Shown here piece after piece: positions 33,037-41,101 of a stretch of DNA of 64,000 nt. The notes beneath the pieces were generated by a model. The model did no database searches. It saw only the letters and a list, made by a program, of their open reading frames with translations, and was not told the DNA's origin. The translations under genes were made by a program, and so were the position numbers. The stretch lies in contig NZ_CP029185.2 of assembly GCF_003096015.2 (NCBI RefSeq), positions 3,072,001 to 3,136,000 on the forward strand. The letters are read 5' to 3'. This DNA comes from Limnobaculum parvum. GTDB lineage: Bacteria; Pseudomonadota; Gammaproteobacteria; Enterobacterales; Enterobacteriaceae. The stretch's first letter is position 1. Every line of letters begins with the position of its first letter.

Positions 33037-33942
33037 TCAATAAGTTGGCTCAATCTGTCCAATAACGACCTGTTGCTGGTGCTGCAATAGGGCATCACGA
33101 TTGAGCATAGTATTTACCAACTGCTGAATCTGCTTATCATCTTTACGCGTTAAAATGACCGCTTCAGATGCTTTATAGCAAGACTTAATGCCTGACAGCA
33201 CACTTGTCGTCAGGCCAAGGGCCTCTAACGTCTTTCCCTGCCCCACATTCCAGATAGCCGCATCAATGTAGCCACTGACAATCTTGTTTAAACATTCGTG
33301 GTAAGAGACTTCCACAAATTCAATATCTCTGCCGCCAACCCATTCTTCCGTCATTATTTTTTGGTCGGCGGAAGTACTGTCTATTCCAATACGTCTGATA
33401 CTTTTTTCCCGACCTTGGCGAAAAATCAACTTATGCTGCTCAGCATAGCTCTGTTGCCCCAGCGCTAAAGCAATATAAATATTACCCTGTTTTACATGTT
33501 GCTCTGCGGCCAGCCGGGAAGTGACTGCTAAGTCGTAAATTCCATTTTCCAGACACGCCACGCGAATATCGGCTCCCCGCATGTGAGCAAAATAGAACGG
33601 CATATCAATAAACTGGGCTTTTAAACCGCTGGCAAGCCCTTCATAAACCCGAGCATAGGGCAATGGCATAGCACAAACCACATTATCGATATTGGCAAAC
33701 TGCAATAGCTGCTTGTGATCGATAGCATCGATAAAGCTCCCGTTACGGCCACGCCGCACCACTTTCAGAGCCCCGAAACTTTCCAAATCTTTCAGCGCTG
33801 ATTGCATCAATCCAACGGATAACTCGCACTCTCTAGCAAGTTCATCAATGGTTTTCAGGCGACTTCCCGATTGCAATGCCAGCAGATAACGGGCTAAGAA
33901 GGATTGAGCGATCCCCTCTTTTTTAATAAATGTTTTACTCAT
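33037..33942 (-). CDS. yhfZ: YhfZ-like GntR-type regulator with solute-binding-like domain
   Basis: A 301-residue protein (E. coli YhfZ ~301). The N-terminal winged helix (LKTIDELARECELSVGLMQSALKDLE, read in parts around residues 33–58) is followed by a wing with VVRRGRNGSFI. Residues ~75–295 resemble a periplasmic-binding-like sensor (CAMPLPYARVYEGLASGLKA, FYFAHMRGADIRV, GIDSTSADQKIMTEEW). It is the first gene of the operon and probably its regulator. Confidence 0.9.
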   Translation of the reverse strand: MSKTFIKKEGIAQSFLARYLLALQSGSRLKTIDELARECELSVGLMQSALKDLESFGALKVVRRGRNGSFIDAIDHKQLLQFANIDNVVCAMPLPYARVYEGLASGLKAQFIDMPFYFAHMRGADIRVACLENGIYDLAVTSRLAAEQHVKQGNIYIALALGQQSYAEQHKLIFRQGREKSIRRIGIDSTSADQKIMTEEWVGGRDIEFVEVSYHECLNKIVSGYIDAAIWNVGQGKTLEALGLTTSVLSGIKSCYKASEAVILTRKDDKQIQQLVNTMLNRDALLQHQQQVVIGQIEPTY

Positions 33943-34021
33943 AGATCCCTTAACCCATTCCGCTACGCTATATCTTCATAAATTTGAAGATATCATGCAA
34001 TGTAAGAAATAATAAAAAGAG

Positions 34022-34035
34022 ATTGTTATCACAAT
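34022..34035. promoter_or_regulatory. Inverted repeat upstream of yhfZ
   Basis: ATTGT-TATC-ACAAT is a perfect 5-4-5 repeat ~80 bp upstream of yhfZ. On the minus strand TTGTGATAACAAT also gives one good CRP half-site. It may be a YhfZ or CRP operator. The rest of the 309-bp gap (33943–34251) is AT-rich and holds no gene. Confidence 0.4.
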
Positions 34036-34251
34036 AGAGCAGAATTTGAATATTTAATTCTAAATAACACATTATTTTACATGGTGTTATAAAATAATTA
34101 TTTTTATGATGAAGATAAATAATCTGATATTTACCCGCTTGTCATACGTTGACTCGATTCAGAGTCACGGCAACACCGTAAGAGTAAAAATCCAAAGGCA
34201 TAATTTGCAATTTATCTTCCTTAGAGCAGGCTATCGAGCAATCCGCACACG

Positions 34252-34791
34252 CTACATTACCACCATTTCCAACGCCTTTACCGGACAAACAAAGACACAC
34301 TCACCGCAGCCGTCACACAGTTCAGTTTGAATAACCGGTGAGCGACCGCTTTGCCACTGGATGGCTTTTTTATCACAGCACCCAGAGCAGCTATCACAAT
34401 ACATATAACTATTCTGACAGGCATGATTCAATTTCGGGCGGGCATTAATATTAAAGGTACCGCTTTGCAGCGCACCTAGGCTACAGGCCTGAATACAACG
34501 ATCGCAACGGGTGCAATAATTAGAGATAAAATCGAGCTCGGGCAGAGAAGTATTCCGTACAATCAAAAACTCGGGGCAAGCGGAAGCACAATCACCACAA
34601 CCGGTACAGGCCTGTTGGAAAATTACCTCATCAATCGCCCCCGGAGGGCGAATCACTTCGGCTTTTTGGTGATGAATCACGACGGATGAATCAGGGACAG
34701 TCTGAGCACCTCTAAACAAGCCACGCAGCAATCCCCGTCGGCTAACGGTTCGATGCTCCATGTAAGCTTTGTAAAAGCGCTCATCCTTCAT
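34252..34791 (-). CDS. NapF-like ferredoxin-type protein
   Basis: A 179-residue cytoplasmic iron–sulfur protein (NapF ~164). It opens with a Tat-like RRGLLRGLF segment typical of NapF. It then carries [4Fe-4S] motifs: CTGCGDCASACPE, CTRCDRCIQACSLG, a Cys-rich CDSCSGCCDKK stretch and CDGCGECVFVCPVKAL. It overlaps the upstream chaperone gene by 1 bp at the end of the DMSO-reductase-like cluster. It probably assists iron–sulfur or cofactor maturation of these reductases rather than nitrate reductase, since no nap genes are present. Confidence 0.85.
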   Translation of the reverse strand: MKDERFYKAYMEHRTVSRRGLLRGLFRGAQTVPDSSVVIHHQKAEVIRPPGAIDEVIFQQACTGCGDCASACPEFLIVRNTSLPELDFISNYCTRCDRCIQACSLGALQSGTFNINARPKLNHACQNSYMYCDSCSGCCDKKAIQWQSGRSPVIQTELCDGCGECVFVCPVKALEMVVM

Positions 34792-35375
34792 CAGAGATAA
34801 AGCGCTTTTGCTTCAACAGACAAATTGAGCTGTTGTCTAAGGGTTTGCAGATAAAGCATGGTCATTTCTGCCAGCTGTGGATAAAAGTCATGCTCAGTTG
34901 CACTCGACTGTACCAGCACCAGATAGCGTTCTCCCCACGGCAACAAATGTTCACTCAGCAATTGTTGTGCCGCCGCCGGTTTATCTGACTCCAATAAATA
35001 AGCAAACGCCATTAACATCAGGCCAAACTGATCTTCCGGTTCAGGATTATCGGTATTTATCGCCATTCCCTGCTGAGCAAGAAACTGACGATAATGTCGA
35101 GTGGACTCTCCCATTAATAGATTTTCCTGATCCAGATAGACAGAGCCCCAAGGAGGTGCGGGCATCATACCTACACCTTCAAACAACATTGAATAATCAT
35201 ACATCAACATGTCTGCTTCGAACTCGACCAGATGTTCAGCTTGTTGACGGACCGACTCTGGCTGTGGCCAAGGAAATAGCGGCACTAATTCGGGTAATAC
35301 CGTAATCAACGCTGCCTGAGGGGGATAATAAAAACAAGCCCCGATAACTCGGGGGATCGTGGTGTTCAGTAACAT
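34791..35375 (-). CDS. DmsD/TorD-family molybdoenzyme chaperone
   Basis: A 194-residue all-helical chaperone that binds Tat signal peptides of DMSO/TMAO reductases. The family pattern is seen in YDYSMLFEGVGMMPAPPWGSVYLDQE (split: YDYSMLFEG then APPWGSVYLDQENLLMG), PEDQFGLMLMAFAYLL and EHLLPW. It follows dmsC across a 64-bp gap containing a perfect hairpin and overlaps napF by 1 bp. It is the only such chaperone for two reductase operons. Confidence 0.88.
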   Translation of the reverse strand: MLLNTTIPRVIGACFYYPPQAALITVLPELVPLFPWPQPESVRQQAEHLVEFEADMLMYDYSMLFEGVGMMPAPPWGSVYLDQENLLMGESTRHYRQFLAQQGMAINTDNPEPEDQFGLMLMAFAYLLESDKPAAAQQLLSEHLLPWGERYLVLVQSSATEHDFYPQLAEMTMLYLQTLRQQLNLSVEAKALYL

Positions 35376-35405
35376 AACAAGATGGCCTTTTAAGGTGTTT
35401 CACAA

Positions 35406-35433
35406 CAGACTGACCGGAAAACCGGTCAGTCTG
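35406..35433. other. Perfect 12-bp hairpin between dmsC and the chaperone gene
   Basis: CAGACTGACCGG (35406–35417) pairs with CCGGTCAGTCTG (35422–35433) around AAAA. No T run follows on the minus strand, so it may be a partial terminator or an mRNA-stabilising element that lowers chaperone expression relative to dmsABC. Confidence 0.6.
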
Positions 35434-35439
35434 AGATGA

Positions 35440-36216
35440 TTACATGGCTATTGACCACAAATTATAAAATGCGATGCGAGAAGCCAACTCTCCGACTATC
35501 ACACCAGCAGAACACAGGGCCATAGCAGAAGCTAGGCCTTTATGCTTAATCAATACAACTACCGCAATCAGCACCGCCAGAGCCAGACAGAATGTCTGAA
35601 TACCCCAGAACAGCGTCTGTTGAGAAGAAAGCGCAGGTTCCACCTGATTAACAAAACTCAGGTAGCCCGGTTTAACCACCAGACTAACAACGGCACCAAT
35701 CAACAGCACTATCGCACCAACCTTACGTACCCCAGCTAAAACTGCACAGGCACCGCCGCCAACCAGCACGGTAAGCCACATTTGCTGCGCCGTATAACCC
35801 GAGTTCCAGCTACTAACCGTTTGTAGTTGATACACTTTGGTAATTGACCAGACAAAAGCCAGTCCCGCCAGAATAGTCACAATGTTCAATACGTTGGCGA
35901 TCCCTGCATTTTTCTTGATGTAGCTGAAGAAAAGCGTACAGCACGCCAGAGCAAAGAAACCGCCGCATAATGCGATCTCGTTACTCATTGGCGAACGTCC
36001 GATGCCAGCCATCACATTAAACATGCGGAAAATCTGTCCTAGATGGAAAATACTGCAGACCAGACCAATCGCCATCAACACCAACGCCAACAGGTTGGCA
36101 CGTCTGAGTTGTTCCCAATCGCTTAATTTGAGCTGAAAGCTGATATAAGCCAATAAAAACAGCCCTACCGCGCTTTGCCCAAGTACGGTAAAAAATACCA
36201 GTGGTAATTCATGCAT
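35440..36216 (-). CDS. dmsC: DMSO reductase-type membrane anchor subunit (DmsC), operon 1
   Basis: A 258-residue polytopic membrane anchor that takes electrons from menaquinol and passes them to the iron–sulfur subunit. It begins MHELPLVFFTVLGQSAVGLFL, the DmsC start, and has about eight hydrophobic helices (VCSIFHLGQIFRMFNVMAGIGRSPMSNEI in the first half). ATG 36216 is preceded by GGAGGTG and sits one base from the dmsB stop. A longer upstream frame has no family match. Confidence 0.92.
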   Translation of the reverse strand: MHELPLVFFTVLGQSAVGLFLLAYISFQLKLSDWEQLRRANLLALVLMAIGLVCSIFHLGQIFRMFNVMAGIGRSPMSNEIALCGGFFALACCTLFFSYIKKNAGIANVLNIVTILAGLAFVWSITKVYQLQTVSSWNSGYTAQQMWLTVLVGGGACAVLAGVRKVGAIVLLIGAVVSLVVKPGYLSFVNQVEPALSSQQTLFWGIQTFCLALAVLIAVVVLIKHKGLASAMALCSAGVIVGELASRIAFYNLWSIAM

Positions 36217-36217
36217 C

Positions 36218-36838
36218 TTACACCTCCGCCGGATTCTGAATATGACCGGATGTATCACCGCAAGGTTTTGCATCCCGATGGGCTTTAATCACCAAATTCG
36301 GTGAGGTCAGCGATGGATCCGGTAATGGTGCGATCGCATTTTGATAACCATACTTCTCATGCAAGACACTGATTTCATCAAAATCCAGCGCCCGTTGTGG
36401 ACATGAACCGACACATACTGGCTTCAGACCCTGAGCGACTCGCTCATAGCATCCATCGCACTTGGCCATCACTTTCTTCGACTCATCAAACTGCGGCGCA
36501 CCGTAAGGACAGCGCATTTCGCAATAGCGGCAGCCCACGCAGATATCCTGGTTGACCACAACTAAACCATCTTCCGCACGCTTATGCATCGCACCGGTTG
36601 GACAACCGGCAACACAGGTTGGCTTAGAACAGTGGTTACAAGCAATCGACAGATAGTAGTTAAAGACGTTTTGCGTCCACAGGTTATCCTGTTTAGACCA
36701 AGTACCGCCGCCAAACTCATAAACCCGACGCAATTTTGGCCCCAGTTGCAAATCCTTTTCGTCTTTACAACTGACCTGACAGGTTTTACATCCCGTGCAC
36801 TTGGAGCTATCTACAAAAAATCCATACTGTTTCATCAC
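36218..36838 (-). CDS. dmsB: DMSO reductase-type iron–sulfur subunit (DmsB), operon 1
   Basis: A 206-residue protein with four [4Fe-4S] cluster motifs: CTGCKTCQVSCKDEKD, CNHCSKPTCVAGCPTGAMHK, CVGCRYCEMRCPYGAPQ and CDGCYERVAQGLKPVCVGSCP. It transfers electrons from DmsC to DmsA. It lies 7 bp after the dmsA frame. Confidence 0.94.
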   Translation of the reverse strand: MMKQYGFFVDSSKCTGCKTCQVSCKDEKDLQLGPKLRRVYEFGGGTWSKQDNLWTQNVFNYYLSIACNHCSKPTCVAGCPTGAMHKRAEDGLVVVNQDICVGCRYCEMRCPYGAPQFDESKKVMAKCDGCYERVAQGLKPVCVGSCPQRALDFDEISVLHEKYGYQNAIAPLPDPSLTSPNLVIKAHRDAKPCGDTSGHIQNPAEV

Positions 36839-36845
36839 GGTCTCC

Positions 36846-39280
36846 TTATGCGCGTTTTACTTCAACGAGGTTGGTATGTTGAGGGTTGCCCTTGGCCAAT
36901 GGAGACGGCCGCTGGGTGGTCAGCGTGTTAATACATCCGCCCACATCAACTCCCTGTTCGTTGGTATTACGCCATGCTCCCTGCGGTACACCGATAACCC
37001 CTGGTAGAATGCGCTCGGTCACTTTGACAGCAATACGAATACGACCGCGATCGTTAAATACTTCCGCCATATCACCGTGATTCAGCTTACGAGCCCGTGC
37101 ATCGATAGGGTTCATCCACATCATGTGAGGCACCGCTTCACGCAACATAGCCACCGTATAGTAAGAAGAGTGCACACGACCTTTATCATGGAAACCGGTC
37201 ATCTGCAGCGGATACAGCTCTTGTACCGCTTTATCGCTAACCCCTTCAAACGTTGGGCAATACTCAGGCACAGCAGGAATACGATCTCCTTCAGCCAGAT
37301 CCCAAGTGGAACCGATAGTTGCCAAAGCCTCTGAGTAAATTTCAATTTTACCCGACGGCGTTTTTAACGGATTAGCATGAGGGTCATCACGGTAATCTTT
37401 CAGCGCAATGGATTTAGAGCTGTCCGCCAGAACGCGAGCGACAATGCCCTTATCATTAGTTTGTGCAAACTCAGGTAAGGTCGTATCTTTTTCGCGCATT
37501 TGGTTGTAGCAATATTCAATCCACTGCTCGTGAGTGCGCCCTTCGGTAAACTGATCGCGGATACCCAGCTTTTGTGCCACTTCCGCCAGAACATCATAAG
37601 ACTGACGACATTCCCAAAGCGGCTCAATGGTATTTTGCAAACGGATACAATAGTTATAAGCACCGCTGGCATAGGAGTTATTGATCAGATCGTTTGACTC
37701 GACTGATGTGACATCCGGCAGCAACAGGTCCGCATATTTAGCACTGGCCGTCATGTGGGTTTCCCACACCAAAATAAACTCACACATTGATTCATCTTTC
37801 AGAATTTCATGGGTTTTATTGGCGTCAGAATGCTGGTTCATCATTATGTTGCTGGCATAGTTCCACAGAAACTTAATGTTGGTTGTCAGCTTATCTTTAT
37901 TTTAACATGTGCATTTTTCGCGGTCATTTCGGTTCCGCGGGTAATGCCATCGGTCCACATAAAGCAAGGAATAGCGGTTTTAACCGGGTTAGGAATCGTA
38001 AACCCTGGTACAGAATACGCGACATTTCCACCCCATGAGCCACTGTTAGTGCCGGAGCGTCCAATGTGCCCGGTCATTAAAGGGATCATCATGATAGAAC
38101 GGGAAGCTTGCTCTCCATTCGCGGTACGTTGCAGCCCCCAGCCTTGAGAGATCCACGCAGCTTTAGCTGAGCCAATTTCACGAGCCAGTTGAATAATTCG
38201 GGTTGGTGAAATACCGGTGATCGCACTCGCCCATTCAGGAGTCTTGGCGATATTGTCAGGGCCATTACCTAACAAATAATCTTTGTAAGAACCATTTTTT
38301 GGTGCCGATTCAGGCAGAGTGCTGTCATCCCAACCAACACAATAGGTTTTCAAAAACTCTTCGTTGGTGAGGTTCTCTTTGATCAGGGTATAACCAATGG
38401 CGGCTACCAGTGCGCTGTCGGTTCCCGGATAGATAGGGATCCATTCCGCACCCAGTGTGGTAACGCTGTCGGTCATGCGAGGGTCGATAATGATCACTCG
38501 CGCATGGCTTTGTTTCAGAGCGTTCAACGTTTCATAAAACTGACCGCCGCCAGACATCCGGGTTTCCGCCAAATTATGCCCAAACATCACCACCAGATCG
38601 GAGTTTTTAATTTCCGACAACAACGTTTCAGGCAAACCACCGTACACATACGGCATGACGGCGTTGATTTGCGCCGTAGAGTAAGTTCCGTGCTGATCGA
38701 GGAACCCACCGTATAAACTGAGCATACGTTTACAGGCGCTACGACCTTGCAGGTTCGCCCCTGTTGAGCCGGAACCATACTGATAATAGATTGCCTCATT
38801 ACCATATTTTTCAACGGTATGTTTAATCTTATCCGCTAAAATGGTTGTCGCTTCATCCCAGCTAATACGTTTGAATTTACCCTCACCCCGAGCTCCTGTG
38901 CGTAGCATAGGATACTTAACGCGATCGGGATTATAGGTTTTCCAGCGCACCGAACGGCCGCGCAGACACGGACGAATTTGATGCTCTCCATAAGTGGAGT
39001 CATCAAAATAGGTTTCGCTGGAGATTTTGGTAATAATGCCATCTTTAACATGCACCTTCAGTGGGCAACGGCTACCGCAGTTGACTAGACAAGCGCTGTA
39101 TTTAATGGTTTCTGCTGAAGCCGCTTCGGGAGCTGCAACTGCCGTGGTACTAAATGGCAAAGTGATTGAACCCGCCACTGCAGCTGCACCTGAGGCAGCC
39201 ACGGAAGTTTTGATAAACTCCCGCCGCGACACCCCACCAAGGCGCGCTATTTTTTTGCTCTGCATCGACATTACCCTCAT
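36846..39280 (-). pseudogene. dmsA: DMSO reductase-type molybdopterin subunit (DmsA), operon 1, split by a frameshift
   Basis: Catalytic molybdopterin-guanine-dinucleotide subunit. The first frame (39280–37886) has a Tat signal with SRREFIK, the [4Fe-4S] motif CLVNCGSRCPLKVH and the molybdenum-ligand region GTYSTAQ. The second (37844–36846) has HMTASAKYADLLLPD, the TPSGKIEIYS block and the C-terminal GGCINTLTTQRPSPLAKGNPQHTNLVEV. Frame 1 ends AKNAHVKIKIS; adding one A to the AAAA run (plus-strand TTTT 37900–37903) restores VKNKDKLTTNIKFLWNYAS, as in E. coli DmsA. The total is ~811 codons. It is a homopolymer error or a real frameshift. Confidence 0.88.
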
Positions 39281-39325
39281 GGTAACAATAAAAAAACATT
39301 AGAACGTTTATTATTATGGAGAGTA

Positions 39326-39368
39326 ATAATACGATTACTTGAGAAAACACTTTACTGATCTACATCAA
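39326..39368 (-). promoter_or_regulatory. FNR-type promoter of dms operon 1
   Basis: The minus strand reads TTGAT-GTAG-ATCAG (39368–39355), nine of ten consensus FNR positions. A TATTAT -10 lies at 39331–39326. The centre-to-centre distance (~33 bp) puts the FNR site near -41.5, the class II activation position. Confidence 0.72.
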
Positions 39369-39576
39369 TAGCATCCCCCAAATTGATTATCCTGTCTCAT
39401 TATGGATATTGATTCAGTCAATCAAACTAACATTAACAAACAAATTTGAGAGTAAATATGAATAAATCATTCAATTTATTTTGAATATGTAAAATTAATA
39501 TCTATAAAGCAGGAAAAATAAGATTTACCCACTTTTGAGAAAAGGACAATGCAATTATGCATAAACATCATTAATC

Positions 39577-39604
39577 AGGGCTGGAAAAATATTTCTCCAG
39601 CCCT
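39577..39604. terminator. Hairpin after dmsC of operon 2
   Basis: AGGGCTGGA (39577–39585) pairs with TCCAGCCCT (39596–39604). The T run after it on the minus strand is poor. The remainder of the 39281–39609 gap is AT-rich and contains the operon 1 promoter but no gene. Confidence 0.5.
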
Positions 39605-39609
39605 ACCGC

Positions 39610-40479
39610 TTAATTAATCAAGAAAAAGGCATATCGAAAGACAACCTCAGCCAAAATGACTAGCATACAACCAAATGACAACATAATAGGCTGACGATAA
39701 ATAACTTTCTGACGCCCTAAACAAAGCGCAAATAACATGACCAACAAACCCAATAACGCAGTTATCCATGCGCTCCAGCGCAAGAGTGGTGAATGTTCAA
39801 AAAACGATATCGCGTCATAAGGGAAAGTTACTACGCCATTCGATGATAAACGCTGTATCTCATCAAGATAATCAGGCAACACCAGCAGACGCCCTATCAG
39901 GCTAATCCCAATCAGTAATACCGCCACGCAAACCATCTTAAATGACAGCCCATCACTGACTTTGCCTTTACTTTTGAGCGTAATAAGCAATGTCGCGATA
40001 CAGGCTCCCAGCGTTATCAGTGTACCGATAAAAGTAAATTGAGTATTCAGATGTGCCCAAGTCACTACCTGTGTATGGCGGTAAACTTCCCCCATGCAAT
40101 ATATATCAGCAATACCCAGCAATGCCGCCAGTGCCAGCAGAGTACGAGATACACGTTTAGTCATTAAAGTACGTAATGCGATCAGGCAGATAGCACCAAA
40201 GAATGCGCCGGTAAAAATAATCTCACGGCTCAACCATGACGTTGCCGCATGGCGCAATGAGTTGAAAGCATTCATCGGGTAACCAAGGTGTGCAACAGAA
40301 CATAGTAGCCCGATAGCGGCCATTAGGCAGATAATCACTAAGACGGGTTTCATCATGTGGTAACCCACAGAAACCCCTGATTCATGATTGATCCAACAGG
40401 CATACAGTGCCGAAAACAACGTTGCGCCAACGGCAGCTTGGGTCAGGAGAGTAAAGATGATTAATGGCCACTCATGCAT
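39610..40479 (-). CDS. DMSO reductase-type membrane anchor subunit, operon 2
   Basis: A 289-residue DmsC-family protein starting MHEWPLIIFTLLTQAAVGATLF, with about eight transmembrane helices and VAHLGYPMNAFNSLRHAATSWLSREI in the quinol-site region. It is only moderately similar to the operon 1 anchor, so the second cluster is not a recent duplication. It overlaps the upstream iron–sulfur gene by 8 bp. Confidence 0.9.
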   Translation of the reverse strand: MHEWPLIIFTLLTQAAVGATLFSALYACWINHESGVSVGYHMMKPVLVIICLMAAIGLLCSVAHLGYPMNAFNSLRHAATSWLSREIIFTGAFFGAICLIALRTLMTKRVSRTLLALAALLGIADIYCMGEVYRHTQVVTWAHLNTQFTFIGTLITLGACIATLLITLKSKGKVSDGLSFKMVCVAVLLIGISLIGRLLVLPDYLDEIQRLSSNGVVTFPYDAISFFEHSPLLRWSAWITALLGLLVMLFALCLGRQKVIYRQPIMLSFGCMLVILAEVVFRYAFFLIN

Positions 40480-41101
40480 GATTGGTTACTCCCTCTTCAG
40501 CACCAGAATGCGCTTTAATCACCAAATTCGGCTTAGTTATTGCTGAAGAAGGTAATCCACGAACCTCACTCAGCACCCCATATTGTTTACGTAGCTCTTC
40601 AATTGGCCCAAACTTTATTGCCCCCAACGGACACGTTGCCACACACACCGGTGGCTCTCCCTGAGCCTGCAGGTCAACGCAGAAGTCGCACTTTGACATC
40701 TGTCCGGTCTGTTTATTCATTTGGGGAGCGCCGTAAGGGCATGACCACGAACAGTATCCACAGCCAATACATTTATCAGTATTCACCCTGACAATGCCAT
40801 CCCCCTCTCGCTTATGCATTGCCGTTGTCGGGCAATTTTTCACGCAGGCAGGATCATCACAATGATTACAGGCAATGGAGAGGTTATACGAATAGACATT
40901 ATTCTGGTAAGCACCGCTGCCGTTATCGATAAAGCCCCCACCCGTTAGGGAATATATTCGACGAAAACGACGACCAACTTCGAGGTCATTTTTATCTTTG
41001 CAGGCAACCTGGCAGGCTTTACAACTAGAACACAGCGAAGAATCAATAAAGAAACCTAGCTGCTTATCACTGACCGGTTTGAATTCCACGAAATTAGTCA
41101 T
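40472..41101 (-). CDS. DMSO reductase-type iron–sulfur subunit, operon 2
   Basis: A 209-residue DmsB-family ferredoxin with four cluster motifs: CSSCKACQVACKDKND, CNHCDDPACVKNCPTTAMHK, CIGCGYCSWSCPYGAPQ and CDFCVDLQAQGEPPVCVATCP. It overlaps the catalytic-subunit stop by 4 bp (ATGA), indicating translational coupling. Confidence 0.93.
   Translation of the reverse strand: MTNFVEFKPVSDKQLGFFIDSSLCSSCKACQVACKDKNDLEVGRRFRRIYSLTGGGFIDNGSGAYQNNVYSYNLSIACNHCDDPACVKNCPTTAMHKREGDGIVRVNTDKCIGCGYCSWSCPYGAPQMNKQTGQMSKCDFCVDLQAQGEPPVCVATCPLGAIKFGPIEELRKQYGVLSEVRGLPSSAITKPNLVIKAHSGAEEGVTNHA

Noticed and set aside
37886..37920. Programmed ribosomal frameshifting in dmsA
   Set aside because: The site is a short AAAA run without a recognised slippery heptamer or a downstream structure that I can see, and DmsA is not known to need frameshifting. 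A base deletion explains it better.
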